This document shows positions 1-7,784 of a stretch of DNA of 26,119 nucleotides, one piece after another (position 1 is the stretch's first letter; every line of letters begins with the position of its first letter). The position numbers and the translations under genes were made by a program. The stretch is taken from positions 1 to 26,119 of the forward strand of contig JBBRNO010000092.1 of NCBI GenBank assembly GCA_038230275.1, in the 5' to 3' direction. This stretch comes from JANXXV01 sp038230275 (lineage in GTDB: Bacteria > Acidobacteriota > Terriglobia > Bryobacterales > Bryobacteraceae). A model generated the notes under the pieces. The model saw only the letters and a list, made by a program, of their open reading frames with translations, was not told the DNA's origin and did not search any database.

Positions 1-2388
1 CGTGGGGCCCGCCGAGGCAGGATTCAACACCGGCGCTGCAGCAGAGTTCAACCGCAACGTTGGGGGATCGGGAATGGCGACTTCTATCGAGCACGGCAAG
101 CCCGAGACCCGGCTCTGGGCATCGCGAACTCTTACCTGAAATTCGGTACTGGCTGCCGCTGTCGGCGTCCCGGTGACCGCTCCATCGACCGAAAGGGTCA
201 GACCCGCCGGTAGTGTTCCCGCCAGCGCGAAGACATAGGGAGCAGTTCCGCCGTTCGCCGCAAACGGGGACGAGTAGGGAACGCCAACGCGGCCTTTCGG
301 CAGCGGGCAAGAGCCACTGATTTCAAGCGGCGAGGGTGCCACCGTGATGCCGCAAGGCTGTACTGTAGTCCGTCCCGTGCTATCAAGCACTCGCACATTC
401 AACGGAAAGGTTCCGGCAGCGGTTGGCGTTCCCGTGATCAAGCCATAACTATTAATGTTCAATCCGGGCGGCATGTTTGAGACGGCGGAGAATACGTAGG
501 GTTCCTGTCCGCCATCGGCCGAGATGGAACGCGAGAAGGAAACACCCACCGCGGCATTGGTAATCGGGCACGCGCCAACGCTGAAGGAGGATCGCAAAAC
601 CGAAAGCGTGCACGGCTTTGCCACCGTACGTCCCTGGCTGTCGGAAACCAGCAAATCGAAGCTGAAAGGACCGGCAGTCATGGGGCGTCCGCTGATCAGC
701 CCGTTTCCATTCAATGTCAGGCCTGCTGGCAGACTCCCGATTGCCGACCAACTATAAGACCCGGCTCCGTTCGCCGCAGTCAATTGCTGCGAATACGATT
801 CGCCAGTTGTTCCAGCAGGCAGAGGACAGGCGTTGGTCACGGTTACAACCGGTGGCGTTACCGGCAAGCGGCACGATTGAATGCTTGTCTGGCCATGAGC
901 ATCCACAACCCGCGTGGAAAACTGGAACTGTGCGGCAACCGATGGAGTGCCGGCAATTCTGCCGTCAGGCGAAAGTGAGAGCCCTGTCGGCAACAATCCT
1001 ATGGTGGACCAAGTGAACGGAGCCGTTCCACCGGACACGACCAAAGTTTGCGAGTACGGCACACCGGAGGTCGCCCCAGGCAGGGCGCAGGACGTTGTTA
1101 GATCCAGAACGGCCGGACGGACGGAGATGCCACAAAACTTGGAGGCAGGGCTCGAGCCGTCGGCAGGATTACTCGCCACGCTGAGTGAGAAATCGAAACT
1201 GCCCTCGGCCAGCGGCACACCGCTGATGACGCCTTCGGGACTAATTGAAAGTCCACGCGGAAGTCCTGTGCCATCGCTACCCAATGACCAGGTGTAGGGA
1301 GTGCGGCCCCCGTTGACTTGCAGGGCGCGTGAATAAGTCTGGCCGACGGTAGCGGCGGGTAGCGGGCATGCGTTCACAATGTTCACGCGCGGCGGATCTA
1401 CCGTGATGGAGCATCGCGACGCAACTGTTTGATCGCCGTCCTCCGTATTGGCGGTCATCCGTACAGTAAAATCAAAAGTCCCCGGCACGGTTGGAGTGCC
1501 GCTGTAGAGGCCACTACTCGAAAGTGTAAGCCCAGGGGGCAAAGAAGCACCCGGATCCGCCACCTGCACCCAGCGCAGGTTCGTACCACCGCCCACAGCG
1601 GTAAATTGCTGAGAATAGGGCGCATTGAGATTCGCACTCGGAAGGGGGCAGCTGCTGGAAATACCTAGCGGCGGCAAAATCTGCCCGTTGCGGGCGCGGA
1701 AGATGTATCGGCCCGTCTGCGTATTGTTGAGCCGGTTCCGGATGAGGCTGCGATTCCCGTTATCCAGCAGCGCGCCGGTGATTAGCGATCCGTCGAGTTC
1801 GAACGCCGTGCCCGGTTCGCCGGTTCCATTCGACCAGCCGACCGCGGCTGGAACTCCGCCAACACCGCCCACGCCGCCGCTGGCATCGCCAGTCTCCCAG
1901 GAGATGCGGTTGTAGTTGAATTCGATGTCGAAGTTGCCCGGACCAAGGTCTGAACGATCAATCAGGATCAGTTGGAAGCTGTTGAGCTTGTCGTCGTGCA
2001 CGTTGTAGTACCCGACGTCGATGTAATTGACGCCGAACGCGGTTCGGCCATTCACCGTATCCAGCCCATAAGTAACAAGCTTCGACCGGGCCGGACGAGT
2101 ATCAACGTCCGCAAAAAAGGCGGCGATAATCTCGCGCCGCGTGCTGGTCAAACCGAACGGCGTGAAGGTGGACAGGCTGTTATCAAAAGTAACGTTGCCG
2201 TTATTGTTGACGTAGACCTGCGAGCGATTCTTGCCAAAAAAATTGATGTTAAATCCCAGCGGCTGCAGAGTGCTGGACCCATCGTCATTCCGCGGAACGC
2301 TGCTGGTGAGAAAACCCGGCAAATTGCGAACAGCCTGTCCATACGCCAAACCGGATAGCAGTAAAGTTGCAGCCAGAATCCGTCTCAT
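1..2388 (-). CDS. Secreted nidogen-domain protein with tandem putative-Ig (He_PIG-like) repeats, C-terminus off the window
   Basis: The frame opens with ATG at 2388 and runs without a stop to base 1, so at least 796 residues are present and the C-terminus is missing. Residues 1-18 form a signal peptide (basic start, hydrophobic core, ending AYGQA). Residues about 45-235 match a nidogen (NIDO) domain: FFADVDTR near 91-98, a NYIDVGYY stretch, and FDIEFNYNRISWETGDAS near 153-170. From residue 243 there are about six repeats of some 87 residues. Each has CPLP, GxxYSQ, PY.WS, LPxGLxLS, GxISGTP and a closing C.I.V, the pattern of bacterial putative-Ig domains; the two cysteines per repeat could pair. 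It is probably a surface adhesion or matrix protein. Its ATG overlaps the upstream stop (ATGA), so it is the last gene of a three-gene operon and probably translationally coupled. Confidence 0.85.
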   Translation of the reverse strand, partial: MRRILAATLLLSGLAYGQAVRNLPGFLTSSVPRNDDGSSTLQPLGFNINFFGKNRSQVYVNNNGNVTFDNSLSTFTPFGLTSTRREIIAAFFADVDTRPARSKLVTYGLDTVNGRTAFGVNYIDVGYYNVHDDKLNSFQLILIDRSDLGPGNFDIEFNYNRISWETGDASGGVGGVGGVPAAVGWSNGTGEPGTAFELDGSLITGALLDNGNRSLIRNRLNNTQTGRYIFRARNGQILPPLGISSSCPLPSANLNAPYSQQFTAVGGGTNLRWVQVADPGASLPPGLTLSSSGLYSGTPTVPGTFDFTVRMTANTEDGDQTVASRCSITVDPPRVNIVNACPLPAATVGQTYSRALQVNGGRTPYTWSLGSDGTGLPRGLSISPEGVISGVPLAEGSFDFSLSVASNPADGSSPASKFCGISVRPAVLDLTTSCALPGATSGVPYSQTLVVSGGTAPFTWSTIGLLPTGLSLSPDGRIAGTPSVAAQFQFSTRVVDAHGQTSIQSCRLPVTPPVVTVTNACPLPAGTTGESYSQQLTAANGAGSYSWSAIGSLPAGLTLNGNGLISGRPMTAGPFSFDLLVSDSQGRTVAKPCTLSVLRSSFSVGACPITNAAVGVSFSRSISADGGQEPYVFSAVSNMPPGLNINSYGLITGTPTAAGTFPLNVRVLDSTGRTTVQPCGITVAPSPLEISGSCPLPKGRVGVPYSSPFAANGGTAPYVFALAGTLPAGLTLSVDGAVTGTPTAAASTEFQVRVRDAQSRVSGLPCSIEVAIPDPPTLRLNSAAAPVLNPASAGPT

Positions 2389-3341
2389 CGGGATACTCCT
2401 GCGGGGATGGTGAGAACACGTGGCTCGCCGGAGTCTCCGTCAAATAAAGCGATCAAGTTCTGCGATCCATTGGTCAATCGAAATACCGCGTTGCCTTGCG
2501 CCCGGTAAAGCCCATCAGCCTCACAATCGCATGGGGTCGCGATCACGGCGCGGGATTCCAGGTCTATGCTCAGCACCGATTGGCCGCGTAGATTGGCTAC
2601 GATCAGTTGCCGGCCGTCGGCGGAGAACGCGACAGCAATTGGCTGCGAAACTCCTTCCTGATTGCTGGCTAACTGCACTGTATCGGCATCGGAATCTACT
2701 TTTCGAATCAGCAAAACCTGATCGAGCGACTGTTCGGCAGCGGCAAGGTCGTGCGTGCCGGGAAGGAAAGCCAAGCCGAGAAAACTACCGGCGGACAAAA
2801 ACTTCCCTGAGCTAGCCAGCACTAGTCCGGCCCCGGTGGCGGCCGCTATCGCATCTCCGTCATCGGACAAAGCCAGCGCTGTCAATTCGGAACCCTCGAC
2901 TTCTTTGTATAACGATGGCTGATCCGGCAAGCCCTTCCATACTTGGATCTTCCCGGTGCCCCGGTTCCAGATCGCGGCGGCGGATCCCGATCCGCTGAAG
3001 GCAATCAGATCTGTCGCCCCCGGGGTGCCATCGAGCTCTACGGCGTTGGTGGAAATTCCGCTCCACGTCACCAGCAGAACGTGCTCCCCGTCCTTCGTCG
3101 TTGCCAAAGCGAACTTCCGGTTCGGCGAAATGGCCGCCGACTCCAGCTTATTGGCGACGGCTAAACCGCCTTCCAGGCTTGCTGCGCCCGGGATACCGGA
3201 AAGGGCTCGGATGCTCTTGGCGGACGAATCGAAAAGATAACCGAGCGTCGGCGGCGTCCAAACCACGGACTGCGCGGCGGCTAGCATTGGGAGGCACAAG
3301 CCTATTAAGAACGAACTGTTTACAGTGGAAAGTGGATTCAT
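2385..3341 (-). CDS. Exported beta-propeller-like protein of unknown function
   Basis: I place the start at the ATG at 3341, because it gives a 318-residue protein that opens with a classical signal peptide (MNPLSTVNSSFLIGL, then LPMLAAAQS). An in-frame start at 3368 would add nine charged residues in front of it. The mature part shows repeated blade-like stretches ending in phrases such as AVAFSADGRQLIVANLRG, AIAAATGAG and KFALATTKDGEHVLLV. These resemble YVTN/WD40-type propeller blades. It lacks catalytic motifs I can recognise, so binding or scaffolding in the periplasm or outside the cell is the likely role. It lies 29 bp after the upstream small Ig-like gene and overlaps the next gene by 4 bp. 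That next gene encodes the nidogen/Ig-repeat surface protein, so the two may act together. Function is inferred only. Confidence 0.75.
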   Translation of the reverse strand: MNPLSTVNSSFLIGLCLPMLAAAQSVVWTPPTLGYLFDSSAKSIRALSGIPGAASLEGGLAVANKLESAAISPNRKFALATTKDGEHVLLVTWSGISTNAVELDGTPGATDLIAFSGSGSAAAIWNRGTGKIQVWKGLPDQPSLYKEVEGSELTALALSDDGDAIAAATGAGLVLASSGKFLSAGSFLGLAFLPGTHDLAAAEQSLDQVLLIRKVDSDADTVQLASNQEGVSQPIAVAFSADGRQLIVANLRGQSVLSIDLESRAVIATPCDCEADGLYRAQGNAVFRLTNGSQNLIALFDGDSGEPRVLTIPAGVSR

Positions 3342-3370
3342 TGGTTGAACCTTAAAGTCGAGCCTCAATA

Positions 3371-3940
3371 TTATCTGGGTGCGGTAACTGTCGGCCCACC
3401 AGGAGTAACCGTGTAACCCGCCGGATTACCGCTGCCGCTGCTGTTGTGCAAACCCACTGCTAAACCGATGCCGACGCCCGCAGCAACCACACTCAGCATG
3501 ATGATGGCCCTCTTATTCGTCCATCTCGATTGAGGCGGGCCGTCGATTTCGGCATTTGTCTGTGTAAACACGGCCGCTCCGCGCATCCCTTCGCTGGAAG
3601 CACGAACATCCGCCCTGAACGAACCCGCCAGATTGCGAGTGTGCATGCCGCTAAAGGTCACTCTGCCTTCGCGCCCGGTGTGCTTGGTATCAATGGTGTT
3701 TCCATAGCCGAACGTTCCGCCCGCGCCGTTTGCCGGCAGCATAACCGACACCACGGCACCCTCAACGGGCCTCTTGGCGGAATCCTGCACCATGATGGTG
3801 ACGGGATGCAGACGCTTGGCGGCCAGCGAATTGGTGGCTCCGTCGCCTTCGAGCACTACAACCTGAAGGCCTGAGGAGGTCTGGGCCGGAAGACCGGTGG
3901 TCAGTAACGCAAATGTCATAACTAGGCTGAGTGGTCGCAT
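3371..3940 (-). CDS. Exported Ig-like protein with C-terminal membrane segment, unknown function
   Basis: The ATG at 3940 is the best start: it begins a signal peptide (MRPLSLVMTFALLTTGLPAQ) and gives 189 residues. Upstream GTG starts add a non-signal-like leader. Residues about 25-115 (VVVLEGDGATNSL, HPVTIMVQD, GAVVSVMLPANGAGGTF, GREGRVTFSGM) look like a Big-1/carboxypeptidase-regulatory type beta-sandwich with the familiar 'V.V.D....P..GA.V......G.......T...G' spacing. Residues about 143-163 (RAIIMLSVVAAGVGIGLAVGL) form one membrane segment, followed by a short Gly/Ser/Pro/Thr tail. It is the first gene of the minus-strand surface operon, so it may anchor or assemble the downstream propeller and nidogen proteins. 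No strong Shine-Dalgarno sequence is visible before the ATG. Confidence 0.65.
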   Translation of the reverse strand: MRPLSLVMTFALLTTGLPAQTSSGLQVVVLEGDGATNSLAAKRLHPVTIMVQDSAKRPVEGAVVSVMLPANGAGGTFGYGNTIDTKHTGREGRVTFSGMHTRNLAGSFRADVRASSEGMRGAAVFTQTNAEIDGPPQSRWTNKRAIIMLSVVAAGVGIGLAVGLHNSSGSGNPAGYTVTPGGPTVTAPR

Positions 3941-4325
3941 AACTGTATAAAAAAGCGTAATCGTCAGATCGGGGGAGGAACTGTAGGTGCCGAAGTACTG
4001 ATCGATGAAATACCTGTGAAGGAGCCGCCCCCGCCAGAGTACAAGCGGCACACCGGCAGACGGTGTGTATCCGCGTGCCACGGTCCGCGCCTATCCCGTT
4101 CAGGTCCCATTCGGATACCATTTGGGACCAATTGTCCCGAAATGGGATTTTCCGGCGACAGCCGAATCTCGCGCGAATCCTTCTACGGAAAACTTCCCAA
4201 GGGATTGAAAAATCTACCAATCGTGAAGCGATCTAGGCGCTCCGCTTGGGTGGAATTCGTTGTAACTGCTGGAAAACCGGCGATTGGCAATTCACGTGCT
4301 AAGAGTCCGGCAGGAGAGTATTAAG
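3941..4325. other. 385-bp intergenic region between divergent genes
   Basis: No convincing gene lies here. Reading frames exist, but they lack family signatures and good start signals. The left part must hold the promoter of the minus-strand surface operon. The right end holds a clear Shine-Dalgarno for the next plus-strand gene (AGGAGAG at 4312-4318). A dyad with GGGAC/GTCCC arms lies in the middle (separate entry). Confidence 0.5.
4119..4144. promoter_or_regulatory. Imperfect dyad CATTTGGGAC-n5-GTCCCgAAATG, possible operator
   Basis: The arms CATTTGGGAC (4119-4128) and GTCCCGAAATG (4134-4144) are complementary apart from one extra G, around a CAATT centre. A further GTCCCATT half-site sits 15 bp to the left (4104-4111), and ATGGGA follows on the right. 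The site lies between divergent genes, about 180 bp from either start. A dimeric regulator site is plausible, but no regulator can be named. Confidence 0.35.
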
Positions 4326-4532
4326 ATGTCCACACAACGCATCGCAGTTGAGACTATGGTTCTGGCGGGATTGCAGAATTTATTCGCGGACGAATCGGCT
4401 CTCGAGAGCATGTTCGACAAGATGCTGGACTCGCCCGGGGGTTCAGGCGGTTCGCAAGCGCTGATGCAGCGCCTAATCGACCTGGAGAGAAGTGCAAACC
4501 GAATCGATAGACTGCTAGACGCAATTGGCTAG
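4326..4532 (+). CDS. 68-aa hypothetical protein, faintly like a serine-recombinase tail
   Basis: ATG at 4326 follows a strong Shine-Dalgarno (AGGAGAG, 7 nt away). That decides the start over an in-frame one at 4284. The 68 residues are mostly helical: an N-terminal segment (VLAGLQNLFADESALESMF), a Gly/Ser loop (SPGGSGGSQ) and a C-terminal amphipathic helix (RLIDLERSANRIDRLLDAIG). The loop plus 'RLxxLE...LLDAI' recalls the coiled tail found in some large serine recombinases, without any catalytic or DNA-binding part. It could be a relic, or an unrelated small protein. It ends inside a 15-bp tandem repeat. I do not recognise its function. Confidence 0.5.
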   Translation: MSTQRIAVETMVLAGLQNLFADESALESMFDKMLDSPGGSGGSQALMQRLIDLERSANRIDRLLDAIG

Positions 4533-4560
4533 TGTACTGTCCGACAGTGTACTGTCCGAC
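4531..4560 (+). repeat. Exact 15-bp tandem duplication
   Basis: The 15-mer AGTGTACTGTCCGAC occurs twice head to tail (4531-4545 and 4546-4560), overlapping the stop codon of the 68-aa gene. The following bases give TGTCC, 11 nt, GGACA (4553-4573), an inverted pair of the sort seen at insertion-sequence ends. No transposase is next to it. Confidence 0.85.
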
Positions 4561-4665
4561 AAATAACTGGACACAAGAAAGGGCCTGCTCACGCGCGCGG
4601 CTGTGTCTCGAACTGGTTATTGCAACAGTAGTTTCCGGGCCGCGACTGTAAAGGAGGGCTTTCCG

Positions 4666-4694
4666 GTAGTGTCCACCCAATTCGCGGACACTAC
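4666..4694. repeat. Perfect 9-bp inverted repeat GTAGTGTCC-n11-GGACACTAC
   Basis: The arms at 4666-4674 and 4686-4694 are exact complements around an 11-nt AT-rich centre. It shares the TGTCC/GGACA theme with the tandem repeat about 100 bp upstream. It could be a relic of insertion-sequence ends, or an operator for the GntR gene that starts 66 bp downstream. There is no T-tract, so a terminator is unlikely. Confidence 0.6.
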
Positions 4695-4759
4695 ACTAGT
4701 ACCAACGGCACTACTCCGCAGTGCGCCGTATGATATGGTAAAGACTGTCGCGAACTGCG

Positions 4760-5470
4760 ATGGCAATGGGCATTGCAAACTTTTCTTTAAGCACGTCTCT
4801 GATAAAAGACACTGTAGCTGCGCATTTGCGCGATCAAATCATCGCCGGTCATTTGCAACCAGGTGAGGCTCTGATTGAAGGTAAATGGGCCACGAAATTG
4901 AACGTGGCACAAGCATCCATTCGCGCGGCACTCAATATATTGGAAGCCGAAGGGTTCGTCGAGCGGCGAAATGGCCGTAGCGCGCACGTTACACAAATCA
5001 AGCAGGCTGATATTCCGCATAACTTCCAGGTTCGCGCCATTCTGGAGGCTTTGGTCGCCAGGCTCGTTGCGCAACGGCAGCCGGATTTGTCGTCGTTAGA
5101 TCAAGTAATTGCGGATATGCGATCGGCCGTCGCATGCAATAATCTGCAAGGGTTTTATGAGAGAGATCTTCGTTTCCATCTGACACTGTGTGGGCACTCG
5201 GGCAACCCCGTTCTTGAACAGATTCTGCAGCGCCTGCTGCGTCCCCTGTTTGCGTTTGTCATCATGCGCACTCACGACACGATGGGCGCGCCGGAACGAT
5301 GGCTAAACAGCATTGCAAAACACGAAAAGATTTTGGAAGCCATTCGCAGTGGCGATGCGAATAGAGCCGAAGCCGAAGTGCTAGGTGTCGTGGACTATTT
5401 CTATGTTGACATTGACGATTTAACCCGTAACAAGACACAACGCCAACCCCAAGTTATACCCACGGAATAA
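4760..5470 (+). CDS. GntR-family transcriptional regulator, FadR subfamily (FCD ligand domain)
   Basis: This is a 236-residue protein with the FadR-subfamily architecture. The winged helix (about residues 10-78) includes LRDQIIAGHLQPGEAL, then KLNVAQASIRAALNILEAEGFVERR and a wing NGRSAHV. An all-helical FCD domain follows (about 85-225). FCD domains usually bind a metal through one Asp and three His, with a small carboxylate as effector. Here D136 and H140 (RDLRFH) and H188 (KHEKILEAI) are present. The position expected for the last His, after GDANRAEAEVLG, is Val (about 210). The start could also be the ATG at 4766; no good Shine-Dalgarno is seen for either. A TATGAT hexamer lies at 4729-4734. 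The target is not clear: the sulfatase gene is convergent, not divergent. Confidence 0.9.
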   Translation: MAMGIANFSLSTSLIKDTVAAHLRDQIIAGHLQPGEALIEGKWATKLNVAQASIRAALNILEAEGFVERRNGRSAHVTQIKQADIPHNFQVRAILEALVARLVAQRQPDLSSLDQVIADMRSAVACNNLQGFYERDLRFHLTLCGHSGNPVLEQILQRLLRPLFAFVIMRTHDTMGAPERWLNSIAKHEKILEAIRSGDANRAEAEVLGVVDYFYVDIDDLTRNKTQRQPQVIPTE

Positions 5471-5485
5471 CTTCCGCCCGACGCT

Positions 5486-5514
5486 TTCAACGGCGCCGCT
5501 CGCTTCTCGTTGAA
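5486..5514. terminator. Weak stem-loop between convergent genes
   Basis: TTCAACG (5486-5492) and CGTTGAA (5508-5514) are exact complements around a 15-nt loop, in the 93-bp gap between the convergent regulator and sulfatase genes. There is no U-tract on either side. It is a possible mRNA end-stabiliser or weak bidirectional terminator. Confidence 0.3.
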
Positions 5515-5563
5515 GATCTATCACAACTGTGGCAGCGGTGGCAAGGGCCCAAGTTCCACAACT

Positions 5564-6946
5564 TTACGACGTACGCTGGCGCCAGATTGCCAGATCTTTG
5601 GTCAATCGGTCTCGAACGGTAATGAATTGCGGGTTCGCGTACTGGTTCGTCATTTCCCGTGGGTCCGCGTTGATGTCGAACAGCTCGCCCGGCCCGGCTC
5701 CTCCGTCGCGCAGAACCAGTTTGAAACGCTTATCCCGGATCATCTCGGTATTCCGGAAATGTCCGTAGGCCACTTGTTTCCACGGCTCTTTCTTCGGCAG
5801 GCGCTCGCGCCGGATCAGCGGCGCATAGCTTCGGCCGCAAAGCTTCCGGCCTTCGGGTTCCGGTGAGCCTGTGATTTCGCAGATAGTAGGCATCACGTCG
5901 TAGAAACTCACCACGTCTGGCGCCACATATTCGGTGGGGATTTTGCCCGGCCAGTTCCAGATCATCGGCACGCGCATTACCTCGTCGTACATGTTGATAG
6001 GATCGGACGCCAGCCCCTTGCTCCACAGGCCGTGGCGTCCCAACAAGTAGCCATTGTCTCCGGTGAAGATGATGAGCGTATTGTCACGCAGACCGCGCTC
6101 TTGCAGCTTCTTGAGCAGCACCGGAATTTGATCGTCCAACGCGGTGGTTGCCGCCGCACACTTGCGAATGTTGCCCACAGTATCCGTTAGCATTTCCTTC
6201 TCGCGAAGGGCATTCGGGGCGGCGTGCTCCCAACCAAAGGTGTCGAAGATGGACTTTGCGTACATATCGTAATACTTCTGTGGATGGCCATCATACGGCG
6301 TGTGGGGATTCTGATAACCGATGGTCAGGAAGAACGGCTTGTCCGCCTTTTGGCTGTCGAGAAAGGAACACGCCCGCTGCGTCATCACGTCACTGGAGTA
6401 ACCCTGTTCCTTCGCCACGGTCCCATTGGTACTCATCTCCGGATTCTGATACGGTCCGGAACCCCCGGCGATGGTGCAGGTGTATTGAAAACCGTGCTTG
6501 GGCTGCAGGTCTTCACCCATGTGCCACTTGCCGACGTATCCGCAGTTGTATCCCTGCTGCGCCAGCACGTCTGAGATCATCGTCTCCTGCGCGAAAGAGG
6601 CCGGGGCGGCCTGCTGCCCTTGCGGCGGTGCCGCTATCGGATTCGGTGTCAAAAAGTCGTGAATGCCGTGCTGGCGGGGCACCCGTCCGGTAAAGAGCGT
6701 GGCGCGGCTGGGAGAACAAATCGGCGTACAGCAGAAGCTGTTTGAAAAGCGCATGCCGCCGCGCGCCAGTGTGTCAATATTCGGCGTCTTGATCTCTTTG
6801 TTGCCATAACAGCCCAACATCCAGGCAGCCAAGTCGTCGGCGAGGATAAACAGGATGTTAGGCCGCTCCACGGGCTTCGTGGCGGCAAACGCCGCGGAAC
6901 CGGCTGCGCCGGCGCTGATTAGAAACTCTCTGCGATTCAATGGCAC
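5564..6946 (-). CDS. Type I sulfatase (formylglycine-dependent), exported
   Basis: This 460-residue protein belongs to the arylsulfatase/alkaline phosphatase-like fold and hydrolyses a sulfate ester. The start is GTG at 6946, supported by GGAAGG about 9 nt upstream. The N-terminus NRREFLISAGAAGSAAFAA is a Tat-type signal. Metal site residues are D37 and D38 (ILADDLA). The activation motif is C77-S78-P79-S80-R81, the Cys-type site converted to formylglycine. Other family residues are K140 and H142 (VGKWHMG), H215 (NPHTPY), D297-N298 (FTGDNGY) and K310. All catalytic positions look intact. The substrate cannot be told; choline-sulfatase-like and polysaccharide-sulfatase-like members share this layout. 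It needs a formylglycine-generating enzyme, which is not encoded in this window. It lies 15 bp after the ABC permease gene and is the last gene of that operon. Confidence 0.93.
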   Translation of the reverse strand: MPLNRREFLISAGAAGSAAFAATKPVERPNILFILADDLAAWMLGCYGNKEIKTPNIDTLARGGMRFSNSFCCTPICSPSRATLFTGRVPRQHGIHDFLTPNPIAAPPQGQQAAPASFAQETMISDVLAQQGYNCGYVGKWHMGEDLQPKHGFQYTCTIAGGSGPYQNPEMSTNGTVAKEQGYSSDVMTQRACSFLDSQKADKPFFLTIGYQNPHTPYDGHPQKYYDMYAKSIFDTFGWEHAAPNALREKEMLTDTVGNIRKCAAATTALDDQIPVLLKKLQERGLRDNTLIIFTGDNGYLLGRHGLWSKGLASDPINMYDEVMRVPMIWNWPGKIPTEYVAPDVVSFYDVMPTICEITGSPEPEGRKLCGRSYAPLIRRERLPKKEPWKQVAYGHFRNTEMIRDKRFKLVLRDGGAGPGELFDINADPREMTNQYANPQFITVRDRLTKDLAIWRQRTS

Positions 6947-6961
6947 GGAAATCCCTTCCTT

Positions 6962-7771
6962 TTATAAAACATCTGCGAAGCCGCGCTTGAGGTGGCGGAA
7001 AAACAGCCCGCCTACGACGAACGAAGTGATAGCGTAAGCGGACAGAATGGCGAAATCGGAGAGGCTCGGCGGCTGGAAGGACAGCAACCGCTCCCGGTAG
7101 GCGCGAACTACATAGACCAGCGGATTGATCTGCATGACGAAGCGGAACTGCTCCGGTACCTTCTGCTCGTCGATCATAATCGGGGTCATCCAAAACCAGA
7201 AAGTCATCACGACCGTCAGAAGTTGCGCCGTGTCCCGCAAATAAACCTGCAGGCTGGCCACAATCCACCCGATTCCAATGGCGAACAGCCCGAGTACAGC
7301 CATATAAAAGGGCAGCAGCAGGACCATGAAACTGAAATGCTGATCCCAGACGCCGATGATCACCACGGCTAAGAGCAGCGCCAGCAGGTGACTCATCAAA
7401 CACGACAGGAAGATGGACACCGGGACGAATTCGGACGGGAACACGGTCTTTGTGATCAGGTTGGAGTGATCAATCAGACAAGACGAGCACCGCAGCACAG
7501 TTTCCTGAAACAGTAGCCAGGGCAGGAAGCCGGTGAAGATGAAAAGCGTGTAGTTGGTGGTAAAGGCATCGGCCGGAGGGGTCTGTTTGAGACACCACTC
7601 AAAGATAAACGTGTAACTGGCCAGCAGCACCAGTGGATGGATCAATCCCCAAACCCAACCGGCCGCGGAGCCGACGAAACGTTGTTGAAAGTCGCGGCGC
7701 ACCAGTTGAAACAGGAGCGTGCGGGCTTGAACCAAGTTATGTAGGAAATGTTTGCCGGGGATCCGCGCCAT
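6962..7771 (-). CDS. ABC-2 type permease, Wzm/KpsM/TagG-like polysaccharide exporter subunit
   Basis: This is a 269-residue integral membrane protein with about six hydrophobic segments and the features of ABC-2 O-antigen/capsule/teichoic-acid export permeases. They include an amphipathic N-terminal helix LLFQLVRRDFQQRFVGSAAGWVWGL, then HPLVLLASYTFIF, the conserved NLITKTVFPSEFVPV, and the late motif YLRDTAQLLTVVMTFWFWMTPI with INPLVYVVRAYRE. Members move undecaprenyl-linked polysaccharide across the inner membrane together with an ATPase of the Wzt/KpsT type. That ATPase is normally adjacent but is absent here: the neighbours are a TPR protein 13 bp upstream and a sulfatase 15 bp downstream. 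It may therefore use an ATPase encoded elsewhere. No glycosyltransferase gene is nearby either. Confidence 0.9.
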   Translation of the reverse strand: MARIPGKHFLHNLVQARTLLFQLVRRDFQQRFVGSAAGWVWGLIHPLVLLASYTFIFEWCLKQTPPADAFTTNYTLFIFTGFLPWLLFQETVLRCSSCLIDHSNLITKTVFPSEFVPVSIFLSCLMSHLLALLLAVVIIGVWDQHFSFMVLLLPFYMAVLGLFAIGIGWIVASLQVYLRDTAQLLTVVMTFWFWMTPIMIDEQKVPEQFRFVMQINPLVYVVRAYRERLLSFQPPSLSDFAILSAYAITSFVVGGLFFRHLKRGFADVL

Positions 7772-7784
7772 AATGCCGGGAGTT

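Noticed and set aside
243..1662. Tandem DNA repeat array at the left edge
   Set aside because: The roughly 260-bp periodicity comes from repeated protein domains of diverged sequence, not from a DNA-level repeat or CRISPR array.
3762..4220. 152-aa minus-strand frame overlapping the small Ig-like gene
   Set aside because: The alternative frame contains the signal peptide, domain and membrane segment; this one has no coherent features.
5486..5514. Strong rho-independent terminator between the convergent genes
   Set aside because: The stem is only 7 bp with a 15-nt loop and no T-tract, so it is listed only as a weak candidate.
5730..6693. Several frames inside the sulfatase gene on both strands
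   Set aside because: They are shadows of an intact, motif-complete sulfatase.
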